A stretch of 64,000 bases of DNA, taken from Stygiolobus caldivivus. GTDB lineage: Archaea > Thermoproteota > Thermoprotei_A > Sulfolobales > Sulfolobaceae. The position numbers and the translations under genes are program-made. Location of the stretch: the NCBI RefSeq assembly GCF_019704315.1, contig NZ_AP024597.1:2046001-2110000 (forward strand), in the 5' to 3' direction. Below are positions 38,432-48,970 of this stretch, piece by piece (position 1 is the first letter of the stretch; each line of letters begins with the position of its first letter). Under the pieces are notes generated by a model that was not told the DNA's origin, made no database searches, and saw only the letters and a program-made list of their open reading frames with translations.

Positions 38432-39099
38432 ATGTAGATAAACTTTCAATTTTCGGAACGGACAATATAGGTATATATATTTTTACCAACGATAAATATA
38501 CAATATTACCTAAGATCGATGATAGGCAAGTCCTAGATAAAATTCAGGAAATTCTAAAGACTGAGATAATCCAGACGACAGTCGCAAAAAGCGTTCTAGT
38601 AGGTATTTTAACCTCGGGCAATAACGACGTCATTATTCTACCTAAAACAGTAACTGATGAAGAGTACCAGAGTATAAAGCAACAAGCTAAAGATGCGAGA
38701 GTGGAAGTCCTAGACATTAAACCTACTGCATTAGGAAACATATTATTAATGAATTCGCATGCAGCTCTTGTTTATAAAGAGTTAAGTGATGTAGAAGTAG
38801 AAAAAATAAAGAAAATTATTCAAGTAGAAGCTATAAGAAAAGGGAGTATAGCTAACATTATTACAGTAGGTTCTGTGGGTGTTGTAACAGATAAAGCTGG
38901 ACTCGTCCATGTAGATGTAACTGACGAAGAGCTAAACCAACTTTCTGAGTTTTTTAGGGTTAGGCTTGATACCGGGACAGTGAACTTCGGAAGCGTCTTC
39001 GTAAGGAGTGGCTTAGTCGCAAACAAGAACGGAGTTCTAGTAGGTTCGTCAACCACCGGACCAGAGATTTTAAGAATCCAAAGAGCATTTAATGATTGA
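38428..39099 (+). CDS. Translation initiation factor aIF6
   Basis: Ribosome anti-association factor that binds the 50S subunit; 223 aa with the five-fold pentein repeat (repeats near [30 protein letters not shown] and [16 protein letters not shown]). The gene lies between L31e and L18Ae as in other crenarchaea, overlapping both. Confidence 0.94.
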   Translation: MNVDKLSIFGTDNIGIYIFTNDKYTILPKIDDRQVLDKIQEILKTEIIQTTVAKSVLVGILTSGNNDVIILPKTVTDEEYQSIKQQAKDARVEVLDIKPTALGNILLMNSHAALVYKELSDVEVEKIKKIIQVEAIRKGSIANIITVGSVGVVTDKAGLVHVDVTDEELNQLSEFFRVRLDTGTVNFGSVFVRSGLVANKNGVLVGSSTTGPEILRIQRAFND

Positions 39100-39359
39100 T
39101 GTCTGAGATCAAAGTTTTCATGGTCAGAGGCACAGCGTTATTTAACGAAGCAAAGTTCCCTACGAGACAAAAATTTGTAAGGTATATAAGAGCCTTAAAT
39201 GAAAAACAAGCACTAGAAAAAATATACAGCGATTTTGGGGGTAAGAACAAAATAAAGAGGTATAACATAAAAATTGAGGAAATAAAAGAAGTAAAAGTAG
39301 AGGAGATAAACGACAAGACAGCAAGAGATTTAGCAAAGTTAGAAAAGATAATATTGTGA
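39099..39359 (+). CDS. rpl18ae: Ribosomal protein L18Ae (LX)
   Basis: An 86-aa large-subunit protein. It begins [20 protein letters not shown] and contains [25 protein letters not shown] three bases upstream is the alternative start. It overlaps the end of aIF6 by 1 bp; the frame of prefoldin begins at or just after its stop. Confidence 0.93.
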   Translation: MSEIKVFMVRGTALFNEAKFPTRQKFVRYIRALNEKQALEKIYSDFGGKNKIKRYNIKIEEIKEVKVEEINDKTARDLAKLEKIIL

Positions 39360-39364
39360 GAGAT

Positions 39365-39811
39365 ATGAGCGGGAGAGAAGAAAGCGGAGAAATGGCGATA
39401 GATTTAGAGGCGATCTACCAGCAAGCGGTAGAGCTAAAAGATTATATAGAAACACTCCAAAAAACGCTAGCTGAAGTCCTTGACTCCATAGAGTCGGTAA
39501 AATCTTCTAAAAACGCTATTGATGAGTTGGGAAAACAAAACCAGGAATACCTCCTATTGGGAGACAGAAAGGGTAACATAATGTTTAGAGTGAGTAATAT
39601 AGGTAATACAAAAGTCATAGTCCACCTGGGCATGCAGTACTTTGTTGAGGTAGACCCTCAGACAGCGAAAAGGCTACTCGATGATAAGGAAAAAGAACTA
39701 ACAGACTATTCTAAGGCTCTACAAAATGAACTAGCCAAGTCAGTTGAGGCTTATAACCAACTCGCGCAGGTACTATCGGCTATACAAGCTCAAGCACAGA
39801 AAGGTGGATAA
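39365..39811 (+). CDS. pfdA: Prefoldin alpha subunit
   Basis: Subunit of the hexameric prefoldin chaperone that hands unfolded proteins to the thermosome; about 148 aa. Two long coiled coils (DYIETLQKTLAEVLDSIESV and LLDDKEKELTDYSKALQNEL) flank the beta-hairpin core NIMFRVSNIGNTKVIVHLGM. GTG 39356 is an alternative start overlapping L18Ae. The stop TAA at 39809-39811 is in the same frame as the ftsY sequence that follows. Confidence 0.9.
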   Translation: MSGREESGEMAIDLEAIYQQAVELKDYIETLQKTLAEVLDSIESVKSSKNAIDELGKQNQEYLLLGDRKGNIMFRVSNIGNTKVIVHLGMQYFVEVDPQTAKRLLDDKEKELTDYSKALQNELAKSVEAYNQLAQVLSAIQAQAQKGG

Positions 39812-39979
39812 TTTTGTTTCGATAAATTAAAGAAAGCTTTTTCAAATTTTTTAGGTAAAGTAACGGGTAAAGAAGAGGGGGAGCAAGAGAAAAAAAGTGA
39901 ACCAACTCCCCAACAACCTCCCGTACAAGGGCCCCAGCAGCAGGAAGCCCAAAAACAGAATGTCCAAGCAAGTCCTAAT

Positions 39980-41035
39980 GTGGAAGCACCAAGACCAGCT
40001 GAAGTAGCGCAACCTACTAAAGTCCAACAACCAGAGGAAAAACACGCAAACGAGCAACCTAAACCCCTACAGCCTCCTCAACAACTCCCGCAAACCGCAC
40101 CGCCTAAAACAGAAGAAAAACCGGTTGAAGAACAGAAAAAAGAAGAAAAACCGAAATCCCGCTTCTCCTTTTTCGATTTCCTCAGGTATAAGACCATAAA
40201 GGAAGAAGATATTACTGACCTGATAGAGGAGTTCCGCTATCAATTACTTGAAGCTGACGTATCATATGAAGTCTCAGAGAAGATCCTAGAGGACTTAAAG
40301 AACTCTTTAGTTGGAAAAAAGGTAAGTAGGAGTGAAGAACTAGAAAAAATAGTACTTGACTCCCTAAAAAAATCGATAGAGGAAATCCTGACAAAAAACA
40401 GAGGTTTCGATTTAATAGAAGAAATAAAGCAAAAAGGAAAGAAACCCTACGTTATAGTTTTCTTCGGGGTAAACGGAGTAGGAAAAACTACCACAATAGC
40501 TAAGGTAGCTTACATGTTAAAGAAACAAGGCTTAAGCTCTATAATTGCAGCCTCAGACACGTTTAGGGCTGCCGCACAAGAGCAATTAGCTTACCACGCT
40601 CAAAAACTTGAAGTACCGTTAGTTAAAGGAAAATACGGGGGAGACCCCGCGGCTGTTGCATTCGACGCTATTTCTTCAGCTAAAAGTAGGGGTATTGACG
40701 TAGTCCTAGTAGACACTGCAGGTAGGATGCACGTTGACTCAGACCTAGTCGAGGAACTAAAGAGGGTAGTGAGGATTTCTAAACCTGACTTAAGGGTGTT
40801 AGTACTAGACTCTTTAGCGGGAAATGACGCGTTAGAACAAGCAAAATATTTTGAAAACAATGTGGGATATGATGCTGTAATACTCACTAAGGTAGACGCT
40901 GATGCAAAAGGCGGTATCGTATTGTCACTGGCTTATGAACTGAAAAAACCGGTAATATACTTGGGTATAGGTCAGGATTACGACAACCTAATCCCGTTTA
41001 GTCCTGACTGGTTTATAAAGAGAATATTCCAGTAG
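39980..41035 (+). CDS. ftsY: Signal recognition particle receptor FtsY (start unresolved)
   Basis: GTPase that docks SRP-ribosome complexes at the membrane; 351 aa from GTG 39980. Visible are the N-domain, G1 [14 protein letters not shown], the [11 protein letters not shown] insertion box, G3 VDTAGRM and G4 [11 protein letters not shown] Pro/Gln/Glu-rich linker precedes the N-domain. The frame remains open back to 39812 and reads FDKLKKAFSNFLGKVTGK, an amphipathic basic helix of the kind that targets FtsY to membranes, but no ATG, GTG or TTG exists in that frame. A TTG at 39814 is one base out of frame. Either a one-base error or frameshift hides the true start, or the short form is used. Confidence 0.85.
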   Translation: MEAPRPAEVAQPTKVQQPEEKHANEQPKPLQPPQQLPQTAPPKTEEKPVEEQKKEEKPKSRFSFFDFLRYKTIKEEDITDLIEEFRYQLLEADVSYEVSEKILEDLKNSLVGKKVSRSEELEKIVLDSLKKSIEEILTKNRGFDLIEEIKQKGKKPYVIVFFGVNGVGKTTTIAKVAYMLKKQGLSSIIAASDTFRAAAQEQLAYHAQKLEVPLVKGKYGGDPAAVAFDAISSAKSRGIDVVLVDTAGRMHVDSDLVEELKRVVRISKPDLRVLVLDSLAGNDALEQAKYFENNVGYDAVILTKVDADAKGGIVLSLAYELKKPVIYLGIGQDYDNLIPFSPDWFIKRIFQ

Positions 41036-41070
41036 TTAAAGTTAAAACCACGCTTTCAAAATATTCAAAT

Positions 41071-41250
41071 ATGTCAATTGATAAGTCCCTCAGGAAACTC
41101 AAGGACGACTGGAAGCTGATTACCAGTGTTGCTAAAAAACCAGATAAAGATATGCTAAGTTATAGTATAAAACTCACGTTACTCGTTATAGCAGTAGTAG
41201 GGGTGCTCTCATATATTATACAGTTAACTTTTACGCTCCTCGTACATTAA
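41071..41250 (+). CDS. secE: Preprotein translocase subunit SecE
   Basis: A 59-aa single-span subunit of the SecYE channel. A charged amphipathic helix ([20 protein letters not shown]) lies parallel to the membrane and is followed by one transmembrane segment ([20 protein letters not shown]). It sits immediately before spt5, the secE-nusG order known from bacteria and archaea. Confidence 0.93.
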   Translation: MSIDKSLRKLKDDWKLITSVAKKPDKDMLSYSIKLTLLVIAVVGVLSYIIQLTFTLLVH

Positions 41251-41251
41251 G

Positions 41252-41719
41252 GTGGACGTATTGGAAGCTCCTAAATTCAGGAATTATTATGCTGTTAGGG
41301 TCACCGCGGGACAAGAAATAAATGTCGCCCTTATGATCGAGGAGAGGATAAAAACCAATAACGTAAAGGAAATTTACTCAATTGTCGTACCACCTAGTGT
41401 GAAGGGTTATGTTATAGTAGAGGCTTCCGGCCCTCATGTCGTTAAGTTAGTAGTGACCGGTATCAGGCACGTCAAAGGTGTAGCCCACGGGTTAGTCCAG
41501 AAAGAAGACGTCGTTAAATTCGTATCCAAGACAGTATCCCTACCTACTATAAAAGAAGGAGAAATAGTAGAGATAACCAGCGGTCCCTTTAGGGGAATGC
41601 AGGCCGAAGTAAAGAGGTTAGACAGTGCAAAGAATGAAGTAGTTTTAAATATTTTAGAATCATCATTTCCACTTCAGGTTACAGTACCCGTTGACCAGGT
41701 GAAACCTGTTAAAAAGTAA
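41252..41719 (+). CDS. spt5: Transcription elongation factor Spt5 (NusG)
   Basis: Processivity factor bridging the RNA polymerase clamp; 155 aa. The NGN domain (YYAVRVTAGQEINVALMIEE) is followed by a KOW domain (EGEIVEITSGPFRGMQAEVK). It starts at GTG, one base after the secE stop, and precedes L11. Confidence 0.94.
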   Translation: MDVLEAPKFRNYYAVRVTAGQEINVALMIEERIKTNNVKEIYSIVVPPSVKGYVIVEASGPHVVKLVVTGIRHVKGVAHGLVQKEDVVKFVSKTVSLPTIKEGEIVEITSGPFRGMQAEVKRLDSAKNEVVLNILESSFPLQVTVPVDQVKPVKK

Positions 41720-41731
41720 GGTGATAAGCTT

Positions 41732-42244
41732 ATGCCTACAAAGTCAATAAAAATCGTAGTAGAAGGAGGAAACGCAAAACCGGGCCCCCCATTAGGCCCA
41801 ACCCTATCACAACTAGGCCTAAACGTAGGAGAAGTAGTGAAGAAAATAAATGAGGCTACGTCCCAATTCAAAGGAATGTCAGTTCCAGTAACGATAGAAA
41901 TTGATACGTCAACTAAGAAATACGAAATAAAAGTAGGAGTGCCAACTACTACTTCTCTACTGTTAAAAGCAGTAGGTGCAGATGCCCCTTCAGGTGACCC
42001 TGAACACAAAAAGATAGGAAACCTAAAAATGGATCAAATTATCGACATAGCTGTCAAGAAGAAACCCCAGTTAACCTCTAAGACCCTTAAGGCCGCAGTC
42101 AAGAGTATTCTGGGCACAGCTAGGTCTATCGGTATAACAGTAGAGGGGAGAGACCCCAAACTACTCGTTAAGGAAGTGGAACAAGGTAAATACGATGACT
42201 TATTAACTAAATATGAACAAAAATGGAATGAAGTAGAAGGGTGA
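41732..42244 (+). CDS. rpl11: Ribosomal protein L11
   Basis: A 170-aa protein of the GTPase-associated centre. The N-domain contains [19 protein letters not shown] and the C-domain [20 protein letters not shown], which binds 23S rRNA. It heads the L11-L1-L10-L12 stalk group. Confidence 0.95.
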   Translation: MPTKSIKIVVEGGNAKPGPPLGPTLSQLGLNVGEVVKKINEATSQFKGMSVPVTIEIDTSTKKYEIKVGVPTTTSLLLKAVGADAPSGDPEHKKIGNLKMDQIIDIAVKKKPQLTSKTLKAAVKSILGTARSIGITVEGRDPKLLVKEVEQGKYDDLLTKYEQKWNEVEG

Positions 42245-42248
42245 TTTT

Positions 42249-42905
42249 ATGCTCGTTGAAAGGAATAATTTAGTAGAAGCATTAAAACAAGCCCTCGACC
42301 CCTCTAACAACCCTAAGAGAGGCTTTACGCAGAGCGTAGATATTATAGTGACCTTCAAAGGGGTTGATATGAAAAAAGGAGAACTGAAACTGAGGGAAAT
42401 AGTCCCCCTACCCAAACCGCCTACAAAAGCCAGAAGAGTGCTTGTAGTACCCTCCTTCGAGCAACTGGAGTCAGTAAAAAGGGCGTCCCCTAACATGATC
42501 TTGACTAAAGAAGAACTACAGAAACTACAAGGCCAGAAGAGGCCTGTAAAGAAACTAGCTAGGCAGAACGACTGGTTCTTAATAGCCCAAGATTCAATGG
42601 CATTAGCCGGTAGGATTATAGGACCTGCTTTAGGACCTAGGGGGAAGTTCCCCGTTCCCCTACCCAACTCTTCGGACGTTACCGAATACGTAAACAGGTT
42701 TAAGAGGTCTACATTGGTTAAAACCAAAGACCAACCCCACGTACAAGCTTTTATAGGTACAGAGGATATGAAGCCAGATGATCTAGCCGATAATGCGATA
42801 GCAGTATTAAATACTATCGAGAATAAAGCTAGAGTAGAAGCTAATTTAAGAGCAATATATGTAAAAACCACGATGGGTAAAGTGGTAAAAGTTAACTTGA
42901 AGTGA
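42249..42905 (+). CDS. rpl1: Ribosomal protein L1
   Basis: L1-stalk protein of 218 aa that assists E-site tRNA release and often represses its own operon. The signature region is [19 protein letters not shown]; the second domain is inserted as expected ([20 protein letters not shown]). It begins 4 bp after L11. Confidence 0.95.
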   Translation: MLVERNNLVEALKQALDPSNNPKRGFTQSVDIIVTFKGVDMKKGELKLREIVPLPKPPTKARRVLVVPSFEQLESVKRASPNMILTKEELQKLQGQKRPVKKLARQNDWFLIAQDSMALAGRIIGPALGPRGKFPVPLPNSSDVTEYVNRFKRSTLVKTKDQPHVQAFIGTEDMKPDDLADNAIAVLNTIENKARVEANLRAIYVKTTMGKVVKVNLK

Positions 42906-42910
42906 TTAAA

Positions 42911-43912
42911 ATGGCCGTAGTAACACAACACAAAATCCCGAAATGGAAAATAGAAGAAGTAGAAGAACTTACCCAAAAACTAAAGGAATACCCTACGATA
43001 GTCATCGCAAATATTGAAGGTTTCCCAGCGGATAAGCTCCACGATATCAGAAAGAAACTGAGGGGAAAGGCCGAAATTAAAGTAACGAAGAACAGTTTAT
43101 TCGAACTTGCATTAAAGAAAGCCGGTCTGGACGAGTCCAAATTCAAGCCTTATCTAACCGGTTCTAACGCTTATATCTTTACTAATATGAACCCCTTTGA
43201 GCTCCACCTCTTTCTAGCTAAGTTTAAACTAAAGAGGTACGCGATGCCCGGAGATAAGGCAGACGAAGAAGTAGTTATACCCGCCGGAGACACCGGGATG
43301 CCTGCAGGCCCCATACTCAGTACCTTCGGGAAACTGAAAGTAAAGACCAAAGTACAAGACGGTAAAGTCTACGTCCTGCAAGACACGGTAATAGCTAAAC
43401 CCGGAGACCCCATCCCACCAGAGGCAGCCCCTATACTACAAAAACTAGGGATAATGCCAGTATACATCAAGCTCAGTATTAAAGTAGCCTATGAAGGCGG
43501 AGTAATTATCCCCGGTGAACAACTAGAAATTAACTTGGATGAATATAAGGACGAAGTGATGAAAGCCCACTTTAACGCTTTCAGTCTTGCCGTAGAAATC
43601 GCCTATCCAGAACCCGAAGTATTAAAGGTTACTGCACAGAAGGCTGCAAGAAATGCTATATCTTTAGCTGCCGAGATAGCGTACATTACCCCTGAGACTG
43701 TGCAGGCAGTAATATCTAAAGCTATGACTAAGGCCTATGCGTTAGCTGGTGCAATCAGCGGGAAAGTAGACTTAGGGATACAAGTCCCTCAACAAGCACC
43801 TGCTCAGGCTGCTCAGCCTGCTGAGAAGAAGGAGGAGAAGAAGGAGGAAGAGGAGAAGAAGGGGCCGAGTGAAGAGGAGATCGGTGGCGGTCTGTCCTCA
43901 CTCTTCGGGTAA
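42911..43912 (+). CDS. rpl10: Ribosomal protein L10 (stalk base, P0)
   Basis: Anchors the L12 dimers to the ribosome; 333 aa from ATG 42911 ([13 protein letters not shown]). An rRNA-binding domain (1-110), an insertion domain, L12-binding helices (from about 230) and an acidic tail [13 protein letters not shown] ending [11 protein letters not shown] are seen. GTG 42902 is an alternative start. The last 119 bp are identical to the end of the L12 gene. Confidence 0.94.
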   Translation: MAVVTQHKIPKWKIEEVEELTQKLKEYPTIVIANIEGFPADKLHDIRKKLRGKAEIKVTKNSLFELALKKAGLDESKFKPYLTGSNAYIFTNMNPFELHLFLAKFKLKRYAMPGDKADEEVVIPAGDTGMPAGPILSTFGKLKVKTKVQDGKVYVLQDTVIAKPGDPIPPEAAPILQKLGIMPVYIKLSIKVAYEGGVIIPGEQLEINLDEYKDEVMKAHFNAFSLAVEIAYPEPEVLKVTAQKAARNAISLAAEIAYITPETVQAVISKAMTKAYALAGAISGKVDLGIQVPQQAPAQAAQPAEKKEEKKEEEEKKGPSEEEIGGGLSSLFG

Positions 43913-43913
43913 T
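43795..43913 (+). repeat. 119-bp direct repeat, copy 1 (L10 3' end)
   Basis: Matches 44160-44278 base for base at an offset of 365 bp. It encodes the shared Ala/acidic linker and the aEF-binding tail. Identity at the DNA level, including silent positions and the stop codon, suggests recent gene conversion. Confidence 0.9.
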
Positions 43914-43917
43914 GAAA

Positions 43918-43928
43918 ATTTTATATAT
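43918..43928 (+). promoter_or_regulatory. Probable separate TATA box for L12
   Basis: ATTTTATATAT in the 47-bp space between L10 and L12, 32-42 bases before the L12 ATG. L12 is needed in several copies per ribosome, so an extra promoter is plausible. Confidence 0.5.
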
Positions 43929-43959
43929 TCCTTTACCGGTAAAAGAGGATTGATACAGT

Positions 43960-44277
43960 ATGGAATACATCTACGCAAGTCTCTTGTTACATTCAGCTAA
44001 AAAAGAGATAAATGAAGACAACCTGAAGAATGTACTTTCAGCTGCAGGAGTAGCTGTAGATGACGTAAGGCTAAAAGCTGTAGTAGCCGCGCTGAAAGAA
44101 GTAAACATAGACGAGGTCCTAAAGAACGCTACCGCGATGCCCGTAGCCGTGGCTGCCGCAGCACCTGCTCAGGCTGCTCAGCCTGCTGAGAAGAAGGAGG
44201 AGAAGAAGGAGGAAGAGGAGAAGAAGGGGCCGAGTGAAGAGGAGATCGGTGGCGGTCTGTCCTCACTCTTCGGGTAA
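43960..44277 (+). CDS. rpl12: Ribosomal protein L12 (P1 type)
   Basis: Acidic stalk protein of 105 aa. The N-terminal dimerisation/L10-binding helices start [20 protein letters not shown]. An Ala-rich hinge leads to the acidic tail with terminal GGLSSLFG, which recruits elongation factors. It lies downstream of L10 with its own TATA-like element. Confidence 0.95.
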   Translation: MEYIYASLLLHSAKKEINEDNLKNVLSAAGVAVDDVRLKAVVAALKEVNIDEVLKNATAMPVAVAAAAPAQAAQPAEKKEEKKEEEEKKGPSEEEIGGGLSSLFG

Positions 44278-44278
44278 T
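44160..44278 (+). repeat. 119-bp direct repeat, copy 2 (L12 3' end)
   Basis: Second copy of the sequence at 43795-43913, identical throughout. Confidence 0.9.
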
Positions 44279-44284
44279 AAAAAC

Positions 44285-44294
44285 TCTTTTTAAC
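44285..44294 (+). promoter_or_regulatory. TATA box of alaS
   Basis: TCTTTTTAAC, 23-32 bases before the alaS ATG; consistent with a leaderless alaS transcript separate from the ribosomal operon. Confidence 0.5.
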
Positions 44295-44316
44295 ACCTTC
44301 TAATCCATTTTTATCT

Positions 44317-47043
44317 ATGAAAGTAAACGAAAGTGAGTACAAGCTTAATTTCTTTTTATCTAATAATTACGAAAGAAAAATATGTAAATCGTGTTCTACC
44401 CCGTTTTGGGCAAAAGACAAGACACGCGAAGTATGTGCTGACGTGCCTTGCACGGACTATTATTTCTTCGACTTAGACATAAAGTCTCCACCCCTCACCG
44501 TAGGTGAAGCAAGAAACAAGTTCCTGAAGTTCTTCGAAAGGAACGGGCACACGATAATACCACCCAAGCCGGTATTGGCGAGGTGGAGGGAAGACTTATA
44601 CCTCACAATAGCCAGCATTGTAGACTTTCAACCTTTTGTCACGAGTGGGGTCGTACCCCCACCCGCAAACCCCTTAGTCCTTTCCCAGCCTTGCATTAGA
44701 CTCGAGGACGTAGACAACGTGGGGATAACTTTCGGCAGGCACTTAACCACGTTCGAAATGGCTGCCCACCACGCATTTAACTACCCGGACAAGCAAGTTT
44801 ACTGGAAAGAAGAAACGGTAAGGTTAGCTAAGGAATTTTTCACGCAAGAAATAGGCATCCCCGAGGAACAATTGAACTTCAAAGAGTCTTGGTGGGAAGG
44901 AGGAGGGAACGCAGGGCCTTCCTTTGAAGTCACAATAGGTGGTCTAGAATTAGCCACACTAGTGTTTATGCAGTACGAAATAAGAGGAGAAGAATACATA
45001 CCGCTAAAACTTAAGATAGTAGACACGGGGTACGGGGTTGAAAGGATAGCGTGGTTTACTCAAAAAACGCCCACAGCATTCCACGCAATCTACGGGAATT
45101 TAGTCTATAAGTTCTTTGACAAAATCGGTGTCGCAAAAGTAGACGACGAACTACTTAAAACCGCTGCAATATTAGCTGGAAGAATAGACCCGGACAAGCC
45201 AGAGACGATAGCAAGGCATAGAGAAGAAGTAGCTAAGAAGATGGGGTTAAAACTGGACTACGTTAACAATGAACTCACGAGAGCCGCCAGGGTCTTTCAG
45301 GTACTAGACCACACCAAGACGATAGCCCTAATGCTCGCGGACGGGTTGGTCCCGTCAAATTCCGGTGAAGGGTATTTGGGGAGGTTGCTCATTAGGCGTG
45401 CCCTGAGGGTCCTAAAATTACTAGGGAGCGATGTCAAACTCTACGAGCTAGTAAAAGACCAGATAGAGTATTGGAAAGAGGACTTCCCCCAGATGCTGAA
45501 AAATAAAGACTATATACTCGACGTAGTCCAACTGGAACAGGAAAGGTTTGAGGAGACTATGAGCAAGGCGACTTCCGCGATATCTTCGTTAGTGAAGAAG
45601 GGTAATGAAATAACAGTAGAAGACCTTGTAAGGCTTTACGACTCCAACGGGATACCTCCAGATATAGTAGCTGAAGAAGCACATAAGTTAAATAAAGACA
45701 TTAAAGTCCAAGTACCCCATAACTTTTACGCACTAGTAGCTAAGAGACACCAGTCCGCCCCTATAAAAGGAGGAAAAAAAGACAAACTTCCACAAGACCT
45801 CATAAATGTAATTGAGGGAAAACAACCCCAACTACCACCTACGGAAAGGCTATACTATAAAGACCAGTACCAGAGGTCATTTCAGGGCAAAGTCTTACTC
45901 TCATACAAGAACTTCCTCGTCCTAGACCAGACTACTTTCTACCCCGAGGGTGGGGGCCAAGTAGGGGACACGGGAGTGATCAGGGTAGGAGATACGGAGT
46001 ACAGAGTCATTGACACCCAGAAAGTCAGGGACTATATAGTCCACATCTTGGACAAAGAGGTCAACATCCCCGAGGGTACTACTGTCTACGGTGAAATAGA
46101 CTGGCAGAGGAGGTATAGGATTATGAAGCACCACACGGGTACTCACGTCATTTTATCAGCCGCTAGGAAAGTCCTCGGTGAACACGTGTGGCAAGCAGGG
46201 GCTGAAAAGACACCGCAAAAAGCGAGGCTGGATATCACCCACTACAAGGTGCCTACTGAAGAGGAAATAAAGAGGATCGAAGACTTAGCGAATTACGTCA
46301 TAAACGACCGGAGACCCGTAAAGCCGTTCACAATAAACAGGATAGAGGCGGAAATGAAGTACGGCGTCTCGATTTACGCCGGAGGAGTACCCGAAGGTGC
46401 GGACGTAAGGTTGATCGAGATCAAAGACTGGGATATTGAAGGTTGCGGTGGGACACACCTAGCTAATACTAGCGAAATAGGCGCGTTAAAAATAATAAAC
46501 GTCGAAAAACTACAAGACGGTGTAATAAGGCTTGAGTATGTAGCCGGTGACGTAGTAGCACAGTACGCGAGATCCCAAGAAGAAAAAATTAAGGAGGTCT
46601 CAAAGGCTTTAAGCACTTCTCCGTCACAGTTAGAGGCTAGGGTTAAGAGGCTCGTCGAAGAGGACGAAAAGAAAGACCAGTTGCTGAGCAGTTATAGACG
46701 TATGGTCTTGAGTGAAATAGAGAGGATAGCCACGAAAGAGGTAGTAGGCGATATAATACTATACGTCGTAAGGGACGTCCCTGATGAAGAGCTGGTAAGG
46801 GATGCAATGAGGAAGTTAACTTCTTCCCAGAGGTCCGTAGCTTTAGCTATCTCGTCAAAGGGCGGCAGTAAAGTAGTCGAGATAGGCGTAAGTAAAGACA
46901 TGAAGGTAGACAAGGTCATAGAGAAGCTCAGGAATATGGGCGGTAGAGGAGGGGGTAAGGGGACATACGGTAACGTCACTATCAATTCCTCAGAGGAGAA
47001 CATAGTCAATGCTGTCAAATCAGCTATTGCAGAGGGCCTATGA
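44317..47043 (+). CDS. alaS: Alanyl-tRNA synthetase
   Basis: Class II enzyme of 908 aa, the archaeal size. An N-terminal Cys-rich part ([10 protein letters not shown], then CADVPC) precedes the class II core (motif 2-3 region around [10 protein letters not shown] and [10 protein letters not shown]). The editing domain has HHTGTH and GCGGTH zinc motifs and [11 protein letters not shown]. The C-terminal domain ends with the [12 protein letters not shown] glycine-rich segment. Its 3' end overlaps the DUF434 gene by 35 bp. Confidence 0.97.
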   Translation: MKVNESEYKLNFFLSNNYERKICKSCSTPFWAKDKTREVCADVPCTDYYFFDLDIKSPPLTVGEARNKFLKFFERNGHTIIPPKPVLARWREDLYLTIASIVDFQPFVTSGVVPPPANPLVLSQPCIRLEDVDNVGITFGRHLTTFEMAAHHAFNYPDKQVYWKEETVRLAKEFFTQEIGIPEEQLNFKESWWEGGGNAGPSFEVTIGGLELATLVFMQYEIRGEEYIPLKLKIVDTGYGVERIAWFTQKTPTAFHAIYGNLVYKFFDKIGVAKVDDELLKTAAILAGRIDPDKPETIARHREEVAKKMGLKLDYVNNELTRAARVFQVLDHTKTIALMLADGLVPSNSGEGYLGRLLIRRALRVLKLLGSDVKLYELVKDQIEYWKEDFPQMLKNKDYILDVVQLEQERFEETMSKATSAISSLVKKGNEITVEDLVRLYDSNGIPPDIVAEEAHKLNKDIKVQVPHNFYALVAKRHQSAPIKGGKKDKLPQDLINVIEGKQPQLPPTERLYYKDQYQRSFQGKVLLSYKNFLVLDQTTFYPEGGGQVGDTGVIRVGDTEYRVIDTQKVRDYIVHILDKEVNIPEGTTVYGEIDWQRRYRIMKHHTGTHVILSAARKVLGEHVWQAGAEKTPQKARLDITHYKVPTEEEIKRIEDLANYVINDRRPVKPFTINRIEAEMKYGVSIYAGGVPEGADVRLIEIKDWDIEGCGGTHLANTSEIGALKIINVEKLQDGVIRLEYVAGDVVAQYARSQEEKIKEVSKALSTSPSQLEARVKRLVEEDEKKDQLLSSYRRMVLSEIERIATKEVVGDIILYVVRDVPDEELVRDAMRKLTSSQRSVALAISSKGGSKVVEIGVSKDMKVDKVIEKLRNMGGRGGGKGTYGNVTINSSEENIVNAVKSAIAEGL

Positions 47044-47641
47044 GGACTACAAGTTCTTAATAAACAGGGGTTATAACAGGAAGCCCGCCCTTGACCTAGT
47101 CTCAGCCAGATACGGCCTATCAAAGAAAGAGAGGCTACTCCTCTACCGCTGTACCCACACAGACGAAGAGGTCGAGGCAATAAGGCAAAAGAAGGTCGAA
47201 GCCCCTGAAGAAGTAATGGTAGACGGTTATAACATATCCCTTACTTTACTCTCGGCGATCTATAACGATGACGTCTTTATCTGTGACGACGGGCTCGTGA
47301 GGGACTTGGGCCTGGGTAAAAGGAAAGAGAAGGACGAAGTCTTTGACTCGATCGTCCTCATAGCGGAGTTCTTATCCTTTAAACGGGTAGCCTTTCAGAT
47401 AGTATTAGACGCGCAAGTGAGCAAGAGCGGGGAGCTGTCAAATAAACTAAGGAAGATAGGGGTAAACGCTATAACTGCTAAAAAGGCGGATATGGAAGTC
47501 ATAGTGAGCGGTAAGGTAGTAGTATCAAACGACTTCGTGGTCGTCATGAAGGCCAATAAGGTCTACGACTTGTTAGGTGATATCCTAAAAATAAGTTCGA
47601 TCAAAGTCCCGTGTTTTCCTCCTAATCCGAAAAACCTTTAA
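47009..47641 (+). CDS. DUF434-family protein
   Basis: A 210-aa protein. The N-terminal 60 residues ([20 protein letters not shown]) fit DUF434, and the rest ([20 protein letters not shown], followed by acidic strands) looks like a PIN/NYN-type nuclease fold with scattered Asp. The start lies inside alaS, implying coupled translation and a tRNA-linked role. Function is not known. Its last codons include the TATA-like element of the tRNA-Arg gene. Confidence 0.75.
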   Translation: MLSNQLLQRAYEDYKFLINRGYNRKPALDLVSARYGLSKKERLLLYRCTHTDEEVEAIRQKKVEAPEEVMVDGYNISLTLLSAIYNDDVFICDDGLVRDLGLGKRKEKDEVFDSIVLIAEFLSFKRVAFQIVLDAQVSKSGELSNKLRKIGVNAITAKKADMEVIVSGKVVVSNDFVVVMKANKVYDLLGDILKISSIKVPCFPPNPKNL

Positions 47642-47662
47642 GCAGAACCACTAATAATTAGT

Positions 47663-47753
<91 letters not shown>

Positions 47754-48574
47754 CTATACCCCACCCTTAATTTTGGGAGAAAAGGGAACACGTCTTTCTA
47801 TGCCAAATTATGAGAAGCCCAGTACCATTTATTGAAAAAACGTGTCAATAAAGTATTACTTAAAACGTATATACACACTCACACCTGTTTCGTGCTAAGC
47901 ACTTAAGGCTTATGAGCTTAAACCGTCAACTTGGCAACACCACACGCGTGATTATACCCTATTCATAATAGGCACCACATGCTTCGCCTCTAACAGCTTG
48001 GGTTTGCAACCGTGGAGTTTCCCAAAAGCATGAAAGGGACGACCCAGTGGTGGCGAATAAGTTGAGCCACACCGCTACGCGCTAGGACGCTAGGCCATGT
48101 CCGCGTTTATTGTGAATAAGGAGTTAGTGAGTGCCTAGCGGATATCCTTCTCGTTTTCACACTAAAACTCTATAAAACACTCACGTCATGAGGAAGACGT
48201 AGCATTTCATCTAAAGCCCTTATGTTTGGTGTGTTTTTACAGACCTAGCAGGCACCGTATAGATTATAAGTAGAGCTAACGCCCTCAGTACTTAACATAA
48301 AAAGTGTAAGTATGGGGGGGGGGGAAGACTATTTAGGCCAATGTCCATGTCACGATTTTTCAACTGGTAAAAACATAACCCCTTTAGGACCTTAAAAACC
48401 GTAAACATTTTACATTAAATTATTGGGGGCCATGTTATTGGGGGTCTATGCTCCCCAACAGCCTTATACATAGGCCCAGCCTTAACACACCTTGTCCCTT
48501 TGCTAAGTAGCTCCATTTAGAGTGACGCGACTTATATCTGCTCCTTTGTGCGGAAGAAAACCAGATGTATTATT
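47754..48574. other. Gene-poor decayed region
   Basis: No credible gene is seen on either strand. It contains an 11-bp G-tract near 48314-48324, a small hairpin with arms TTGGGG/CCCCAA at 48438-48458 and a segment (48023-48119) that is similar in inverted orientation to 56766-56866. There is no copy of the tRNA-Arg 3' end, so integration into that tRNA cannot be shown. Confidence 0.6.
48023..48119 (-). repeat. Diverged inverted repeat, copy 1
   Basis: The reverse complement of this stretch matches 56766-56866. In the best 51-bp block (48023-48073 against 56816-56866) I count eight mismatches and all are transitions. Both copies are in decayed DNA. An old insertion sequence or shared element gene is possible; no open frame remains. 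Confidence 0.6.
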
Positions 48575-48970
48575 TCATATAAACGTGTGCGGCCTCACTT
48601 CCGCCCTCTTTTGCATTAAAAGCTCTTTCACTAAATAGTTGTTCCCGCTCAGCTTATTTACAATTTCTAAGGAGAGTAGCTTTATCTTCCTTTTCCTTAA
48701 AACCTCCATCTCGTCTAAAAGGTGTTTAAACTCCGTAATATAAGCGGGAGATATAGCGTCTAATAAACCCTTTTCTTCCCTTAACTCTTTGACCTCCTTT
48801 TCGAGTTCCGCACCTATCTTCATTAGGTCCTCATCTTCTTTATCTTTTATCATCTCAAGGAGTTTAGAAGCTGCCTCCACTAACTTGTCTTGATCAATAT
48901 AATGAATTATTTGTAGTAATTGGTCAAACACAAATAGTATTTTCTTTTGTAAGATTAAAAACTCTTGCAA
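48575..48970 (-). CDS. Coiled-coil protein of unknown function
   Basis: A 131-aa mostly helical, charged protein. Heptad-like stretches are DKLVEAASKLLEMIKDKEDE and KIGAELEKEVKELREEKG, with basic MEVLRKRKIKLL later. It is the only convincing frame between the two tRNA genes and may be a relic of an integrated element. No homologue is recognised and expression is not certain. Confidence 0.5.
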   Translation of the reverse strand: MQEFLILQKKILFVFDQLLQIIHYIDQDKLVEAASKLLEMIKDKEDEDLMKIGAELEKEVKELREEKGLLDAISPAYITEFKHLLDEMEVLRKRKIKLLSLEIVNKLSGNNYLVKELLMQKRAEVRPHTFI

